Below are positions 43,219 through 51,960 of a stretch of DNA of 64,000 nt, piece after piece (the stretch's first letter is position 1; each line of letters begins with the position of its first letter). Below the pieces are notes generated by a model, which saw only the letters and a program-made list of their open reading frames with translations, had not been told where the DNA came from and searched no databases. A program made the position numbers and the translations under genes. The DNA is from Spirochaetales bacterium (GTDB lineage Bacteria; Spirochaetota; Spirochaetia; Treponematales; Treponemataceae), in the NCBI GenBank assembly GCA_003252395.1, contig QKEL01000008.1, forward strand, positions 124,001-188,000. Reading direction: 5' to 3'.

Positions 43219-44112
43219 ATGTTATACCGTCATTTCCCGAAAATAGCAAACGAAGAAATTTCCATTATTACGGCTACCATGCCCGGCGCGGGCGACGGCA
43301 AGGCCGAATATAGCGAGCGGGACCTTGACGCCTTCGGGGTGAACGCCGCCTACCTTCCTGCCGAATCGGAAGGAACCGTCCCTCGGGGGTTTCCGTTCCC
43401 GGTCATCGTCGGCATGCCGGCGTGGGACGCGAAACGGGACGGCCTTACCGCGGACTGGGCGGCCGCGCGGGAATCGAAAGGCGTCAGGCCCGGCGATTAC
43501 CTTCTTGCCGACTTTTCGCCCCTGCCAGAATCTCTTTTCTCGAACGGTGCCGCCACAGTCCTGCGGGCCGCCCGAGAATTCGCCGTCGCCGCGCGGGAAG
43601 CCGCGGAAGCCGGTAAAATCGCCGGTTTCGGCTTTCGGCTTTGCCGCGACCTACCGCAAACGGGCGACGCAGGGTATTCGAACGCGGTCCGCGCGATAGC
43701 GGGCTCGAGCGAGGACTGGGCGTTCTGGTCTACCGATTATTCCATGGCAAACCGGGGCGAGCTGGAAGCCCTCGTGAAGGAAATGGGAGAAAGCGGCGTT
43801 CCGCTCCTCGCCACCGATCCCTTTTTCGGCGGGCGCCTCTCGAACGTCGCGCCCGAGATTCACGCGCTCTATTACGAGGCGCCGGTGCCGCGCGCCCACG
43901 AGGAATGGGCCCTTCGGGCCATTTGGGAAAATCAGGACGTCGTCTCCGCGGTCATTCCCCCCTGCGGGACCGCGGATTTCGCGAAACGGTGCATCTACGC
44001 CGGAGCCGGCAGGGCAAACAGCCTTCCCGAGTCGGAATTGAAGGTAATTCGCGCCGCGGGGGAAAAACTATTGACACAAGAAGCGAAATACAACACATTC
44101 AGGAAAGATTAG
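43219..44112 (+). CDS. Degenerate aldo-keto reductase-like protein
   Basis: 297 residues. The N-terminus (MLYRHFPKIANEEISI) and C-terminus (EEWALRAIWENQDVVSAVIPPCGTADFAKRCIYAGAG) follow the aldo-keto reductase pattern of the Fe-S-type subgroup, but the section that normally carries the catalytic Asp-Tyr (FDTA-x-YG) is replaced and shortened, and no catalytic Lys or His motif is visible. It is probably a barrel protein without oxidoreductase activity. It has its own promoter and lies 20 bp before potA, so it may be co-transcribed with the polyamine transporter. Function unknown. Confidence 0.65.
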   Translation: MLYRHFPKIANEEISIITATMPGAGDGKAEYSERDLDAFGVNAAYLPAESEGTVPRGFPFPVIVGMPAWDAKRDGLTADWAAARESKGVRPGDYLLADFSPLPESLFSNGAATVLRAAREFAVAAREAAEAGKIAGFGFRLCRDLPQTGDAGYSNAVRAIAGSSEDWAFWSTDYSMANRGELEALVKEMGESGVPLLATDPFFGGRLSNVAPEIHALYYEAPVPRAHEEWALRAIWENQDVVSAVIPPCGTADFAKRCIYAGAGRANSLPESELKVIRAAGEKLLTQEAKYNTFRKD

Positions 44113-44132
44113 CAGGAGGGCGAAGAAACAGA

Positions 44133-45260
44133 TTGAAAGGATGCGACGTTACGATTGAAGGGGTGTCCAAAAACTTCGGAAGTTTTTGCGCGCTCGACGA
44201 TGCCAACATAAAGATAAACAAGGGCGAGTTCTTCTCGCTCCTCGGTCCCTCGGGTTGCGGAAAAACGACCCTCCTCAGGATCATCGCGGGTTTTGAGTCG
44301 CCCGACGCCGGCATCGTCTCGTTTGACGGTCGAAACGTGATCGGAATAGACCCGAACAAGCGGCAGTCGAATACGGTGTTCCAGAATTACGCGCTCTTCC
44401 CCCACCTTTCGGTATTCGAGAACGTCGCGTTTCCCCTCCGCCTGAAAAAAACGCCGGGCGCCCAAATCGAAAAAAAGGTGCTCGATTACCTGCATCTCGT
44501 GCAGCTGGACGCCCACGTGCACAAAAAGCCGAACCAGCTGTCCGGGGGCCAAAAACAGCGGGTAGCCATCGCGCGGGCGCTCATCAACGAGCCGAGCGTG
44601 CTCCTGCTGGACGAGCCCCTTTCCGCCCTCGACGCGAAACTCCGCCAAAACCTCCTCGTGGAACTCGACAATATCCATGACCAGATCGGCATCACGTTCA
44701 TTTACGTTACCCATGACCAAAGCGAGGCCCTGTCGGTTTCCGACCGCATCGCCGTAATGAACCAGGGAAAGGTGCTCCAGATCGGAACCCCCTACGAGAT
44801 TTACGAGAGCCCCGCCACGGAGTTCGTCGCCAAATTCATCGGCGAGACGAATCTTTTCGATTCCCGCGTGGTGGAGTGCGTTCCCTACAAGAACGACGAA
44901 TTCATGGTAACCCTCGATATCCCCGAACTGGGCCGACAGATCAAGGTTACCGATTACGACCGCACCGAGCCGGGACAGCAGGTCAGCTTTACCGTACGGC
45001 CCGAGAAGGTGCGCATCACCACCGAGGAGCCGCAGTCCGCGAGCCGGGAGATTAACGTTTTCAGGGGCTTCGTGGAAGAACCCGTCTATTCGGGCTTTCA
45101 GTCGAAATTTTACGTGAAGCTCGATAACGGCACGGTGCTGAAGGTCTTTAAGCAGCACCAGAATTACCTTGAGGACGGCCCGGAGATTCAGTGGAAGGAC
45201 ACGGTCTACGTTTCCTGGAGCGCTAACGACGGCTATATTGTCGAGGTGATCAATCAATGA
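44133..45260 (+). CDS. potA: Spermidine/putrescine ABC transporter ATPase PotA
   Basis: 375 residues. ABC domain with GPSGCGKTT (Walker A), LSGGQKQRVAIARAL (signature) and LLLDEPLSALD (Walker B), then a C-terminal TOBE domain (about 285-375, with VRPEKVRI). It powers import of polyamines. The start is a TTG at 44133 (MKGCDVTIEG) behind AGGAGGG at 44114; the open frame further upstream lies inside the previous gene in another phase. Overlaps potB by 4 nt. The operon ABCD order matches T. pallidum as I recall. Confidence 0.94.
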   Translation: MKGCDVTIEGVSKNFGSFCALDDANIKINKGEFFSLLGPSGCGKTTLLRIIAGFESPDAGIVSFDGRNVIGIDPNKRQSNTVFQNYALFPHLSVFENVAFPLRLKKTPGAQIEKKVLDYLHLVQLDAHVHKKPNQLSGGQKQRVAIARALINEPSVLLLDEPLSALDAKLRQNLLVELDNIHDQIGITFIYVTHDQSEALSVSDRIAVMNQGKVLQIGTPYEIYESPATEFVAKFIGETNLFDSRVVECVPYKNDEFMVTLDIPELGRQIKVTDYDRTEPGQQVSFTVRPEKVRITTEEPQSASREINVFRGFVEEPVYSGFQSKFYVKLDNGTVLKVFKQHQNYLEDGPEIQWKDTVYVSWSANDGYIVEVINQ

Positions 45261-46150
45261 GCGGGCGAAAGTCGCTCGTGGGCCGAAATTACGGTCCGAT
45301 CTACGGTTACCCCATGGGGGTTTGGTTTTCGGTGTTCTTCCTGCTCCCCATCGCGATCATCGTGACGTACAGCTTTTTGAAAAAGGGCGTGCACGGCGGC
45401 GTGACCTGGCAGTTTACCTTAGACGCCTATTTCCAGATGATGAATGCGAGCTACGCGAAGCTCTTCGTGCGGACCCTCGTGGTCACGGTAATCTCTACCG
45501 TGATCTGCATACTCGTGGCCCTACCCTGCGGCTACGCGATGGCGAGAAGCAAGATTCAGACCCTGCTGCTCTTTCTCGTCATCATACCCTTCTGGACCAA
45601 TTCGCTCATCCGGATCAACGCCTGGATCGCGATACTCGGCAATGAGGGGTTTATCAACGAGACCCTAAAGGCGTGGGGAATCATCAAGCAGAGCCTCCCG
45701 CTCCTCTATAACCAAAACGCGGTAATACTCGTCATGGTCTATATGTATTTGCCCTACGCGATTCTTCCGATCTTCACGGCCATGGACAAGTTCGACTTTT
45801 CTCTGCTGGAGGCCGCCCGCGATTTGGGCGCCTCGAAGCCCCAGGCCATGTTCAAGGTCCTTCTGCCGAACGTGCGTTCGGGGGTGCTTACCGCCATCGT
45901 GTTTACCTTCATTCCGATATTCGGCGTGTACACCGTACCGCTCCTCGTGGGCGGCAAGGACTCCTACATGCTGGGCAACGTGATCGTGGATCAGGTTACC
46001 AAGGTCCGAAACTGGCCCCTGGCCTCGGCCTTCTCCATGGTAATCACCGTGGCGAGTACGGTCGGCGTCCTTTGGATGATGGGAGCCAGCGCCCGGGACG
46101 CGGCGCGGGCTAAGTCCGCGAGCGGGGTTAAGCAGGAGTCGGGATTATGA
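45257..46150 (+). CDS. potB: Spermidine/putrescine ABC permease PotB
   Basis: 297 residues, six transmembrane helices; the EAA loop that docks on PotA reads LLEAARDLGASKPQAMFKVLLPNV. PFWTNSLIRINAW and YAILPIF are typical of PotB/PotH. Start overlaps potA and stop overlaps potC (ATGA on both sides). Confidence 0.94.
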   Translation: MSGRKSLVGRNYGPIYGYPMGVWFSVFFLLPIAIIVTYSFLKKGVHGGVTWQFTLDAYFQMMNASYAKLFVRTLVVTVISTVICILVALPCGYAMARSKIQTLLLFLVIIPFWTNSLIRINAWIAILGNEGFINETLKAWGIIKQSLPLLYNQNAVILVMVYMYLPYAILPIFTAMDKFDFSLLEAARDLGASKPQAMFKVLLPNVRSGVLTAIVFTFIPIFGVYTVPLLVGGKDSYMLGNVIVDQVTKVRNWPLASAFSMVITVASTVGVLWMMGASARDAARAKSASGVKQESGL

Positions 46151-47034
46151 ACGAGCAGAACCATACGCGAATTCCCAAGGCCTTCCTCACGCGCCTCTCG
46201 CGCCGAAAGCCCCTGTCCGAGCCCGCCCGGCACGCCCGAAGGGCGCTCAAGAACCGCCGCGACGGGAACTTTTCGAGCGCGGTCATGGCGTTGAGCGTGG
46301 CGTTTCTTTTCCTGCCCCTGGCGGTCACCGTGTTCTATTCCTTTAACGAGGCCAAGGGAATGGTATGGACCGGGTTCTCGTTCCGTTGGTACGAAAAACT
46401 CTTCCTCGATTCGGACAAACTGTGGTCCTCCTTCGCCAACAGCGTGATCATCGCCTTTTCCTCCGCCTTCTTCGCCACGGTGTTGGGGACCCTGGCGTCT
46501 ATCGGGATCAACTGGTACCGCTTTCCGGGAAAGACCTACATTCAGACGGTAAGCTTCCTTCCCATGGTGCTCCCCGAGGTGATCATCGGCATTTCCATGC
46601 TGATTTTCTTTTCCGCGGTCAACCTGCCCCTGGGAATGCTCACCATCTTTATCGCCCACACCACCTTCTGCCTGCCATTCGTGTTCCTGATGGTCATGGC
46701 GCGGCTCGACGAATTCGATTTCTCCATCATCGAGGCCTCGCGCGACCTGGGCGCGAGCGAGCGGCAAACCCTGTTCAAGGTGATCATACCGGCGATCATG
46801 CCCGGCATCCTTTCGGCCTTTCTCATGTCCATCACCATGTCTCTCGAAGACTTCGTCATAACCTTCTTCGTCTCGGGACCGGGCTCTACCACCCTGCCCC
46901 TGTACGTGTTCTCCATGGTCCGCTACGGCATTTCCCCGGTGATTAACGCGCTATCCTTCGTTATGATCTTCGGGACCATGCTGATCGCGTTCCTCTTGAG
47001 AAATTTCCTCAAAAATATCGCCGCATCGAAATGA
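46147..47034 (+). CDS. potC: Spermidine/putrescine ABC permease PotC
   Basis: 295 residues, six transmembrane helices after a basic N-terminal extension of about 40 residues that is longer than in most PotC proteins. The EAA loop is IIEASRDLGASERQTLFKVIIPAIMP; TMSLEDFVITFFVSGPGSTTLPLYVFSM is diagnostic for PotC. Start by ATGA overlap with potB. Confidence 0.94.
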   Translation: MNEQNHTRIPKAFLTRLSRRKPLSEPARHARRALKNRRDGNFSSAVMALSVAFLFLPLAVTVFYSFNEAKGMVWTGFSFRWYEKLFLDSDKLWSSFANSVIIAFSSAFFATVLGTLASIGINWYRFPGKTYIQTVSFLPMVLPEVIIGISMLIFFSAVNLPLGMLTIFIAHTTFCLPFVFLMVMARLDEFDFSIIEASRDLGASERQTLFKVIIPAIMPGILSAFLMSITMSLEDFVITFFVSGPGSTTLPLYVFSMVRYGISPVINALSFVMIFGTMLIAFLLRNFLKNIAASK

Positions 47035-47071
47035 TTGCCATATAAACGGTTTGGAAGGAGGCACGAACGCC

Positions 47072-48127
47072 ATGAAAAATACTTCACGCGTTTTCGCCGT
47101 TCTGGGCGCCGGGGCGCTGACGCTCCTCGCTCTCGTGTTGACCGGATGCAACAAGGGCTCCGGAAAGACGTTGTACCTGTACAACTGGACCTATTACACT
47201 CCCGATTCAGTCATCGAGAAATTCGAGAAGGAATTCGGCGTAAAGGTCGTGTACGACGACTACGCGTCAAACGAGGATATGTTCGCCAAGCTCAAGGCGG
47301 GCGGCTCCGGTTATGACCTGGTAGTTCCCTCGGGCGATTACGTCTCGATCATGAAGAGCGAGGGAATGCTCGAGAAAATCGACCTCTCCAAGATACCCAA
47401 CGTGAAATACATCAAGAGCGCAAGCCTCGCCAAGGCTACCTACGATCCCGCGATGGATTATTCGGTACCCTACTTCATGGGCGCGGCGGGAGTCGCGGTG
47501 AACACCGAGAAGGTGCCGAATTTCGAGGAAAGTTGGTCCATTTTCGCCCGGAAAGACCTCGCGGGCCGCATGTCCATGCTGGACGATATGCGCGAAGTGC
47601 TGGGCGACGCCCTGGCCTACCTCGGCTACTCGGTGAACTCCGCAAACCCGGTGGAACTCGAAAAGGCATACCGCCTCGTCAACGAGGAATGGAAACCCAA
47701 CCTGGTCAAATTCGACGCGGAAGGATTCGCGAAATCCTTCGCTTCCGGCGAGTTTTGGATCGTCCAGGGCTACGCAGAGGCGGTTTTCGCCGAGGTTACC
47801 CCGGAAATGAAAGACAAGGTCGCGTTCTTTATCCCGAAAAAAGAGGGCGGGCCGATGTACATCGACAGCCTCTGCATTCCCAAGGGGGCCAAGAACAAGG
47901 AATTGGCCGAAGAGTTCATAAACTTCTTCCTTCGCCCGGATATTTACGCGGAATTCCTCGACGCATTCGGGTTCCCCTCGACCATTCACGCCGAGGCCGC
48001 CGCGCTTCAGAAGGTTACGCCCCTCTACAGCGCGGACTCGCTGGATAACTGCGAACTGAAGGACGATCTCGGGGAAAACCTGGAACTGTACAACGACGTT
48101 TGGCAAAAGATCCGGTTTACCGAGTAA
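47072..48127 (+). CDS. potD: Spermidine/putrescine-binding lipoprotein PotD
   Basis: 351 residues; lipobox LVLTGC (Cys26) anchors it to the membrane. The periplasmic binding fold opens with LYLYNWTYYTPDSVIEKFEKEFGVKV, and YDDYASNEDMFAKL, DLVVPSGDYV, VPYFMGAAGVAVN and WIVQGYAEA are the typical PotD motifs lining the polyamine site. The start at ATG 47072 has AAGGAGG nearby; a TTG at 47051 is less likely. Last gene of the operon. Confidence 0.95.
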   Translation: MKNTSRVFAVLGAGALTLLALVLTGCNKGSGKTLYLYNWTYYTPDSVIEKFEKEFGVKVVYDDYASNEDMFAKLKAGGSGYDLVVPSGDYVSIMKSEGMLEKIDLSKIPNVKYIKSASLAKATYDPAMDYSVPYFMGAAGVAVNTEKVPNFEESWSIFARKDLAGRMSMLDDMREVLGDALAYLGYSVNSANPVELEKAYRLVNEEWKPNLVKFDAEGFAKSFASGEFWIVQGYAEAVFAEVTPEMKDKVAFFIPKKEGGPMYIDSLCIPKGAKNKELAEEFINFFLRPDIYAEFLDAFGFPSTIHAEAAALQKVTPLYSADSLDNCELKDDLGENLELYNDVWQKIRFTE

Positions 48128-48162
48128 GCCACGGCTCGAGCGCGGAAGCGCGCATCGGGCGG

Positions 48163-48606
48163 TTACCGGGCCTCGTCGCCTGACGGGACCCGGTATTCCA
48201 CCCAGTCCACCCTGCCTTCCGCCACGGCGTTCCTGAGGGAACGCTCCACGGCGGAAAGCTTAGACCCTCCCGACTTTACCTCGATAAAACTGATTCGCTC
48301 CACGTTTCCCGCCGAAGCGCCGTGAAAGGCGATGAAGTCAACGGGTTTTCCGATGAACCGCACCTCGGTGGGTTCGGCGGGAAAGCCGGGCAGAAAGGGG
48401 CTTACCTGCTCCAGGAATTGGCCGCTTAAGGTCGAGCGGGAGCGTTTGACCGCGTCGATCCTGCCCGTGGCAAGCTGTTTCTCGAACCCCCGCTCCGCGC
48501 GAATTCGGCCGATGAGCATGCCGATCCGTACGCCAACGAGCACGCAGAGAACGGCCGCCAGGGCGATCAGGGCGACGGCGAAGGTAACGGGCACGTCAGG
48601 GTTCAT
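48163..48606 (-). CDS. Membrane-anchored Holliday-junction-resolvase-related endonuclease (Endonuc_Holl type)
   Basis: 147 residues. One N-terminal transmembrane helix (about 8-30), a basic helix, then a PD-(D/E)XK-like core: FLPGFP, EVRFIGKPVDFIAFHG, ISFIEVKSGGSKLSAVERSLRNAV and VDWVEYRVP. This is the pattern of the small family named endonuclease related to archaeal Holliday junction resolvase. The membrane anchor makes a role in classic recombination uncertain. Overlaps the peptidase gene by 11 nt. Confidence 0.75.
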   Translation of the reverse strand: MNPDVPVTFAVALIALAAVLCVLVGVRIGMLIGRIRAERGFEKQLATGRIDAVKRSRSTLSGQFLEQVSPFLPGFPAEPTEVRFIGKPVDFIAFHGASAGNVERISFIEVKSGGSKLSAVERSLRNAVAEGRVDWVEYRVPSGDEAR

Positions 48607-49528
48607 CGGTGACCTTCCCCGTATACCCCCAGTCGCGCAATACCAACAGTTCGGGCCGGTATTCGAAATGCATATTGTCCCACAGCAGCCATTTCCCGCC
48701 CCAGATAAAGCCCTCGGACTCGAAAACGTTCACGACCGCCTCGGGCGGCATCCACCGCCGTTCCAGGGGAATCAGCATCCACCTGTCGCTCCAATAACTG
48801 ATCCAGTTCCAGTAGATATTTTTCTTTCCCCAGTTTTTCGGGAGGATATCGACCGCGATGCCCCAGCTGTGGTTGCTCCGGGAAGGGCTATCGGCGATTT
48901 CGCGCCAATTGTAGCCCTCTATGGAACTGATGGACGCGACGAAGGTCGCCGTCTCGGGATCGCTTTTGGCCAATTCGTTGATTTTCGCCTCGACCCGCTT
49001 GAGGGGTTCAATTATGTTTTCGTGGACGGAAACCCGCTTGCCGAGATAATCGATGCGGACGATGTGGGACTCAATTTTCACGCGGGTGGCGCCGTCGTAC
49101 AGGGCGTCATAAAAGGCCATATCGTAGGCGGGGGCGTTCTTTCGCTGCTCGGCCAAAACCTGATTGCTGAGGCCCGCGACGGTTTCCGGGGAGAAGGTCG
49201 CGGGATCGGGAATGACCCGGGGATACAGATAGTCGACGTAGGGCCTGAAGGAGTCGGCCTTCGAGAGATCCTCTTTCGGTAAGAGACGCCCACCCGCCCA
49301 ATAAAGGCGCCGGTCGCCGATCACCATGAACCATTCCTTCAAGGAAGCGTCGAAATCCACGCCCTGTATCCGTTCGGGGTACGAGACCAAAAAGGCGCGG
49401 AGCACCACCCAGGGATTGTCCGTGCGGCGGACCGGCGGCTCCTCCGAAGCCGCGGGAAGGAGGGACAGGACCGAGATAAGGAGGAAAACCGTTGCCCGGC
49501 TTAACCGGAAGCGACTGAGGAAGGTCAT
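48596..49528 (-). CDS. Exported M15-family peptidase (D,D-carboxypeptidase-like)
   Basis: 310 residues with a signal peptide (about 10-29). The zinc site is SNHSWGIAVDIL (SxHxxGxAxD) and WDNMHFEYRPEL (second His), typical of VanY/DacY-type M15 peptidases that trim peptidoglycan stems. The first 140 residues are not recognised and could be a wall-targeting region. The start overlaps the NFACT stop (ATGA) and the end overlaps the nuclease gene, forming a tight three-gene unit. Confidence 0.85.
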   Translation of the reverse strand: MTFLSRFRLSRATVFLLISVLSLLPAASEEPPVRRTDNPWVVLRAFLVSYPERIQGVDFDASLKEWFMVIGDRRLYWAGGRLLPKEDLSKADSFRPYVDYLYPRVIPDPATFSPETVAGLSNQVLAEQRKNAPAYDMAFYDALYDGATRVKIESHIVRIDYLGKRVSVHENIIEPLKRVEAKINELAKSDPETATFVASISSIEGYNWREIADSPSRSNHSWGIAVDILPKNWGKKNIYWNWISYWSDRWMLIPLERRWMPPEAVVNVFESEGFIWGGKWLLWDNMHFEYRPELLVLRDWGYTGKVTDEP

Positions 49529-50934
49529 TGATCCTCCCGACAGGTCTCAAGGCGCTTGAGGCGTTCCTCGTCGAGGCTGACCGTAACGTTCTTTTCGTTA
49601 CTCGGAAGCACGGTGCCCTTGGGGGCCCCTTTCGCCCGGCGAAGGTACTTGACCTGGGTGTGATAGAGGTCGGCGGTACCGGCCCTGCGCCCCTTGGAAT
49701 AAAACAGGGCCAAGGTTCCCGCGTCCAGGAGAATGTCCAGGGGCACGGTCTTTCCCGGCCGGGCCTTGATGAATACGTACCCGCCCGGCCAGTCCCGGGT
49801 ATGCAGCCAATGGTCGGAACCGCGAACGTGCCGCCGGAGCAATTCGTCGTTTTCGGCCGCCGTGCGGCCCACGAGGAAGAGCCAACCATTGACCCGAAAC
49901 GAAAGCCCCGGATACTTTTTATCCATCTGCTGCTTCGGGGTGTTTTGCCGGCGAAGCGTTTTTTGGATGACCAGGGGATTGGGTTCCGACCGCACCCGCT
50001 CGAATTCCGCGGCGAGGGTTTCCAGGGTCCGTCGGGTCGAGGCGATATCGTCTTCCAGCTCCGCCAAGCCCGAAACCGCCTTTTTATAGCGGGTATAGTA
50101 ACGGGCGGCGTTTTCCTGGGGCTTGAGGGTCGGCTCCAGGGGGACTCGAATGGTCACGCCGCCGTTTTCGTAGTCCTCAAGCTCCACCGAATCCATCCCG
50201 GCCTTGATTTTCCAGAGATTCGCGGTCAAAAGGTCGCCTTGGTGGCGGAATCGGTCCGCGTCCAGGAAAGACGCGTGCTTTCGTTCCAGGTTGGCCAGGG
50301 CGGACTCAAGCCGTGACCGCCGGTTTTCGTAGCGGCGCGCGGCTTCTTCCAAGAGGGCTTCCCGGGATAGGCTTTCCGCCCGTTCGGCGTACCAGCGGTC
50401 GATCTTCTCGTTGAAGGACCCGGTAAAGTCCGCGGGAAATTCGCGCGCTTCCCAGGTTTTGCCCGGTTTCGGCGGCTCCGGCGTTTCCCAATGCCCGCCG
50501 CTTACCTCGTCGCGCTTCGGGCGCCTGAAGAAAACGTCGAGGATGCCGTCGTTTTGGTCGGTCACCACGATATTCGCGGCCCCGCTCCAGAGCCGGAACC
50601 AGACCTTGAAGGATTCCTCGCCGTGGGTCAGTTCCCACAGGACGATGCGGTTATCGTCTATCTGCCCGGAGCTGCGTATCCGCGACCCCTTAATCCGCGA
50701 ACGAAGGAACTCCATAAAACGGAGCGGTTTGTCGTTTTTTGGGACCTTGCGCCGCGTCTCGCACAGCCGGCACACCCCGGGCGCCAAACAGGCCAAAACG
50801 GTCCTGGATTCGCCTTCCTTGTAGGTATAAAAGGCGATGGTATCGTAGGATGGCTGAACGACGTTCTGAATGAACGCGCCTTCCAAGTCGAGTTCCCCGA
50901 GAATCAAGTTAATTTCCGCGCAATTGAGGGACAT
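49525..50934 (-). CDS. NFACT (RqcH/FbpA) family protein
   Basis: 469 residues: NFACT-N (about 1-130 and 150-190), a coiled-coil pair (about 215-310) and NFACT-R (about 360-455, with HWLHTRDWPGGYVFIKARPG and ALFYSKGRRAG). The family acts on stalled 60S/50S-tRNA complexes; RqcH adds Ala tails in bacteria. The catalytic Asp-Arg pair is here Asn95-Arg96 (QIDDNRIV), and the protein is about 100 residues shorter than RqcH. Start at ATG 50934 (MSLNCAEINL): a TATACT box ends 7 nt before it and there is no Shine-Dalgarno. The open frame beyond has no support. Confidence 0.85.
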   Translation of the reverse strand: MSLNCAEINLILGELDLEGAFIQNVVQPSYDTIAFYTYKEGESRTVLACLAPGVCRLCETRRKVPKNDKPLRFMEFLRSRIKGSRIRSSGQIDDNRIVLWELTHGEESFKVWFRLWSGAANIVVTDQNDGILDVFFRRPKRDEVSGGHWETPEPPKPGKTWEAREFPADFTGSFNEKIDRWYAERAESLSREALLEEAARRYENRRSRLESALANLERKHASFLDADRFRHQGDLLTANLWKIKAGMDSVELEDYENGGVTIRVPLEPTLKPQENAARYYTRYKKAVSGLAELEDDIASTRRTLETLAAEFERVRSEPNPLVIQKTLRRQNTPKQQMDKKYPGLSFRVNGWLFLVGRTAAENDELLRRHVRGSDHWLHTRDWPGGYVFIKARPGKTVPLDILLDAGTLALFYSKGRRAGTADLYHTQVKYLRRAKGAPKGTVLPSNEKNVTVSLDEERLKRLETCREDQ

Positions 50935-50941
50935 GCAAAAG

Positions 50942-50947
50942 AGTATA
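50942..50947 (-). promoter_or_regulatory. -10 box of the NFACT gene, leaderless
   Basis: TATACT read on the minus strand at 50947-50942, seven bases before the ATG at 50934. The -35 region (TTTCTT or TTTTCT) is poor. Confidence 0.5.
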
Positions 50948-51033
50948 CTACGAATGGGGCGGCCAAGAAAACCGAAAACGGCGCGCTTTTTTTCCGCGGG
51001 GACGGGCCGCCGCGGGCGCGGTCCTTGGGGCGC

Positions 51034-51062
51034 TTGCCCTCTCCCGTCCCAATTGGTACACT
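51034..51062 (+). promoter_or_regulatory. metF promoter
   Basis: TTGCCC (51034-51039), 17-bp spacer, TACACT (51057-51062). The leader to metF is only about 20 nt, too short for a SAM riboswitch. Confidence 0.55.
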
Positions 51063-51087
51063 GGCGGACGATAAGGAAAGACACGAC

Positions 51088-51960
51088 ATGAAAATGAGCG
51101 ACATACTGGAGCGGCGGAAACTCACCGTTTCCTTCGAGATATTCCCGCCCAAGCAGGATTCTGGTTTTGAGGCAGTGCTCGGCTGCGTGGACGAGTTGGT
51201 GACCTACGAGCCCGATTTCATCAGCGTTACCTACGGCGCGGGGGGAGGAACCTCGGCGAACACCGTGCGTATCGCCCGGCATATAAAAAACGCCGGGATC
51301 ACGCCGCTGGCCCACCTTACCTGCCTTTCCTCCACCGCCGAAGAGGTACGCCGCGTCGTGGACGAGCTTTCGGCCCAGGGAATACAGAACGTGTTGGCCC
51401 TCCGCGGCGACCGCCCCAAGGACCCGACTTTCGTGCCGCCGGGGGATTTCAAGCACGCCTCCGATCTCGTGGCGGAAGTGCTCCGCCGGGGGGACTTTTG
51501 CGTGGGCGGTGCCTGTTACCCGGAAGGGCATCCCGAAAGCGCCCATATGGACAGCGATCTCGACAACCTGAAAAAGAAGGTCGACGCGGGCTGTTCATTC
51601 CTCACGACGCAAATGTTTTTCGACAACAACATGCTCTACAGCTTTCTCTATCGGGCGCAGGCCAAGGGAATCAAGGTTCCCGTCATCGCGGGGATCATGC
51701 CGGTGACCAACGCGGCCCAGATCAAGCGCATGGTCGAGCTCTCAAACGCGTACCTGCCCCCGAAGATCCTTTCCCTGGTGGACCGCTTCGGGGAAAGCCC
51801 CGAGGCGATGAAACAGGCGGGAATCGCCTACGCCACCGAACAGATCATAGACCTGGTTTCCAACGGGGTACGGGGTATCCACATTTACGCCATGAATAAA
51901 AGCGACGTGGTCAGATCCATTATGGGCAACATTTCCGAAATCGTGAGGGTGGCCCGATGA
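51088..51960 (+). CDS. metF: Methylenetetrahydrofolate reductase
   Basis: 290 residues, FAD-dependent reduction of methylene-THF to methyl-THF. SFEIFPPK at the N-terminus, ISVTYGAGG, HLTC, ALRGDRPKDP, CYPEGHPES, TQMFFDN and the C-terminal GIHIYAMNKSD are all family motifs. It links folD/folE2 chemistry to methionine synthesis. AAGGAAAGAC is the Shine-Dalgarno. Overlaps the downstream gene by 4 nt. Confidence 0.96.
   Translation: MKMSDILERRKLTVSFEIFPPKQDSGFEAVLGCVDELVTYEPDFISVTYGAGGGTSANTVRIARHIKNAGITPLAHLTCLSSTAEEVRRVVDELSAQGIQNVLALRGDRPKDPTFVPPGDFKHASDLVAEVLRRGDFCVGGACYPEGHPESAHMDSDLDNLKKKVDAGCSFLTTQMFFDNNMLYSFLYRAQAKGIKVPVIAGIMPVTNAAQIKRMVELSNAYLPPKILSLVDRFGESPEAMKQAGIAYATEQIIDLVSNGVRGIHIYAMNKSDVVRSIMGNISEIVRVAR

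Noticed and set aside
43641..44132. Extension of potA upstream through the AKR-like gene
   Set aside because: The translation is Arg-rich frame-shadow text; potA homology begins at the TTG at 44133.
51040..51087. SAM riboswitch before metF
   Set aside because: The leader predicted from the promoter is only about 20 nt long.
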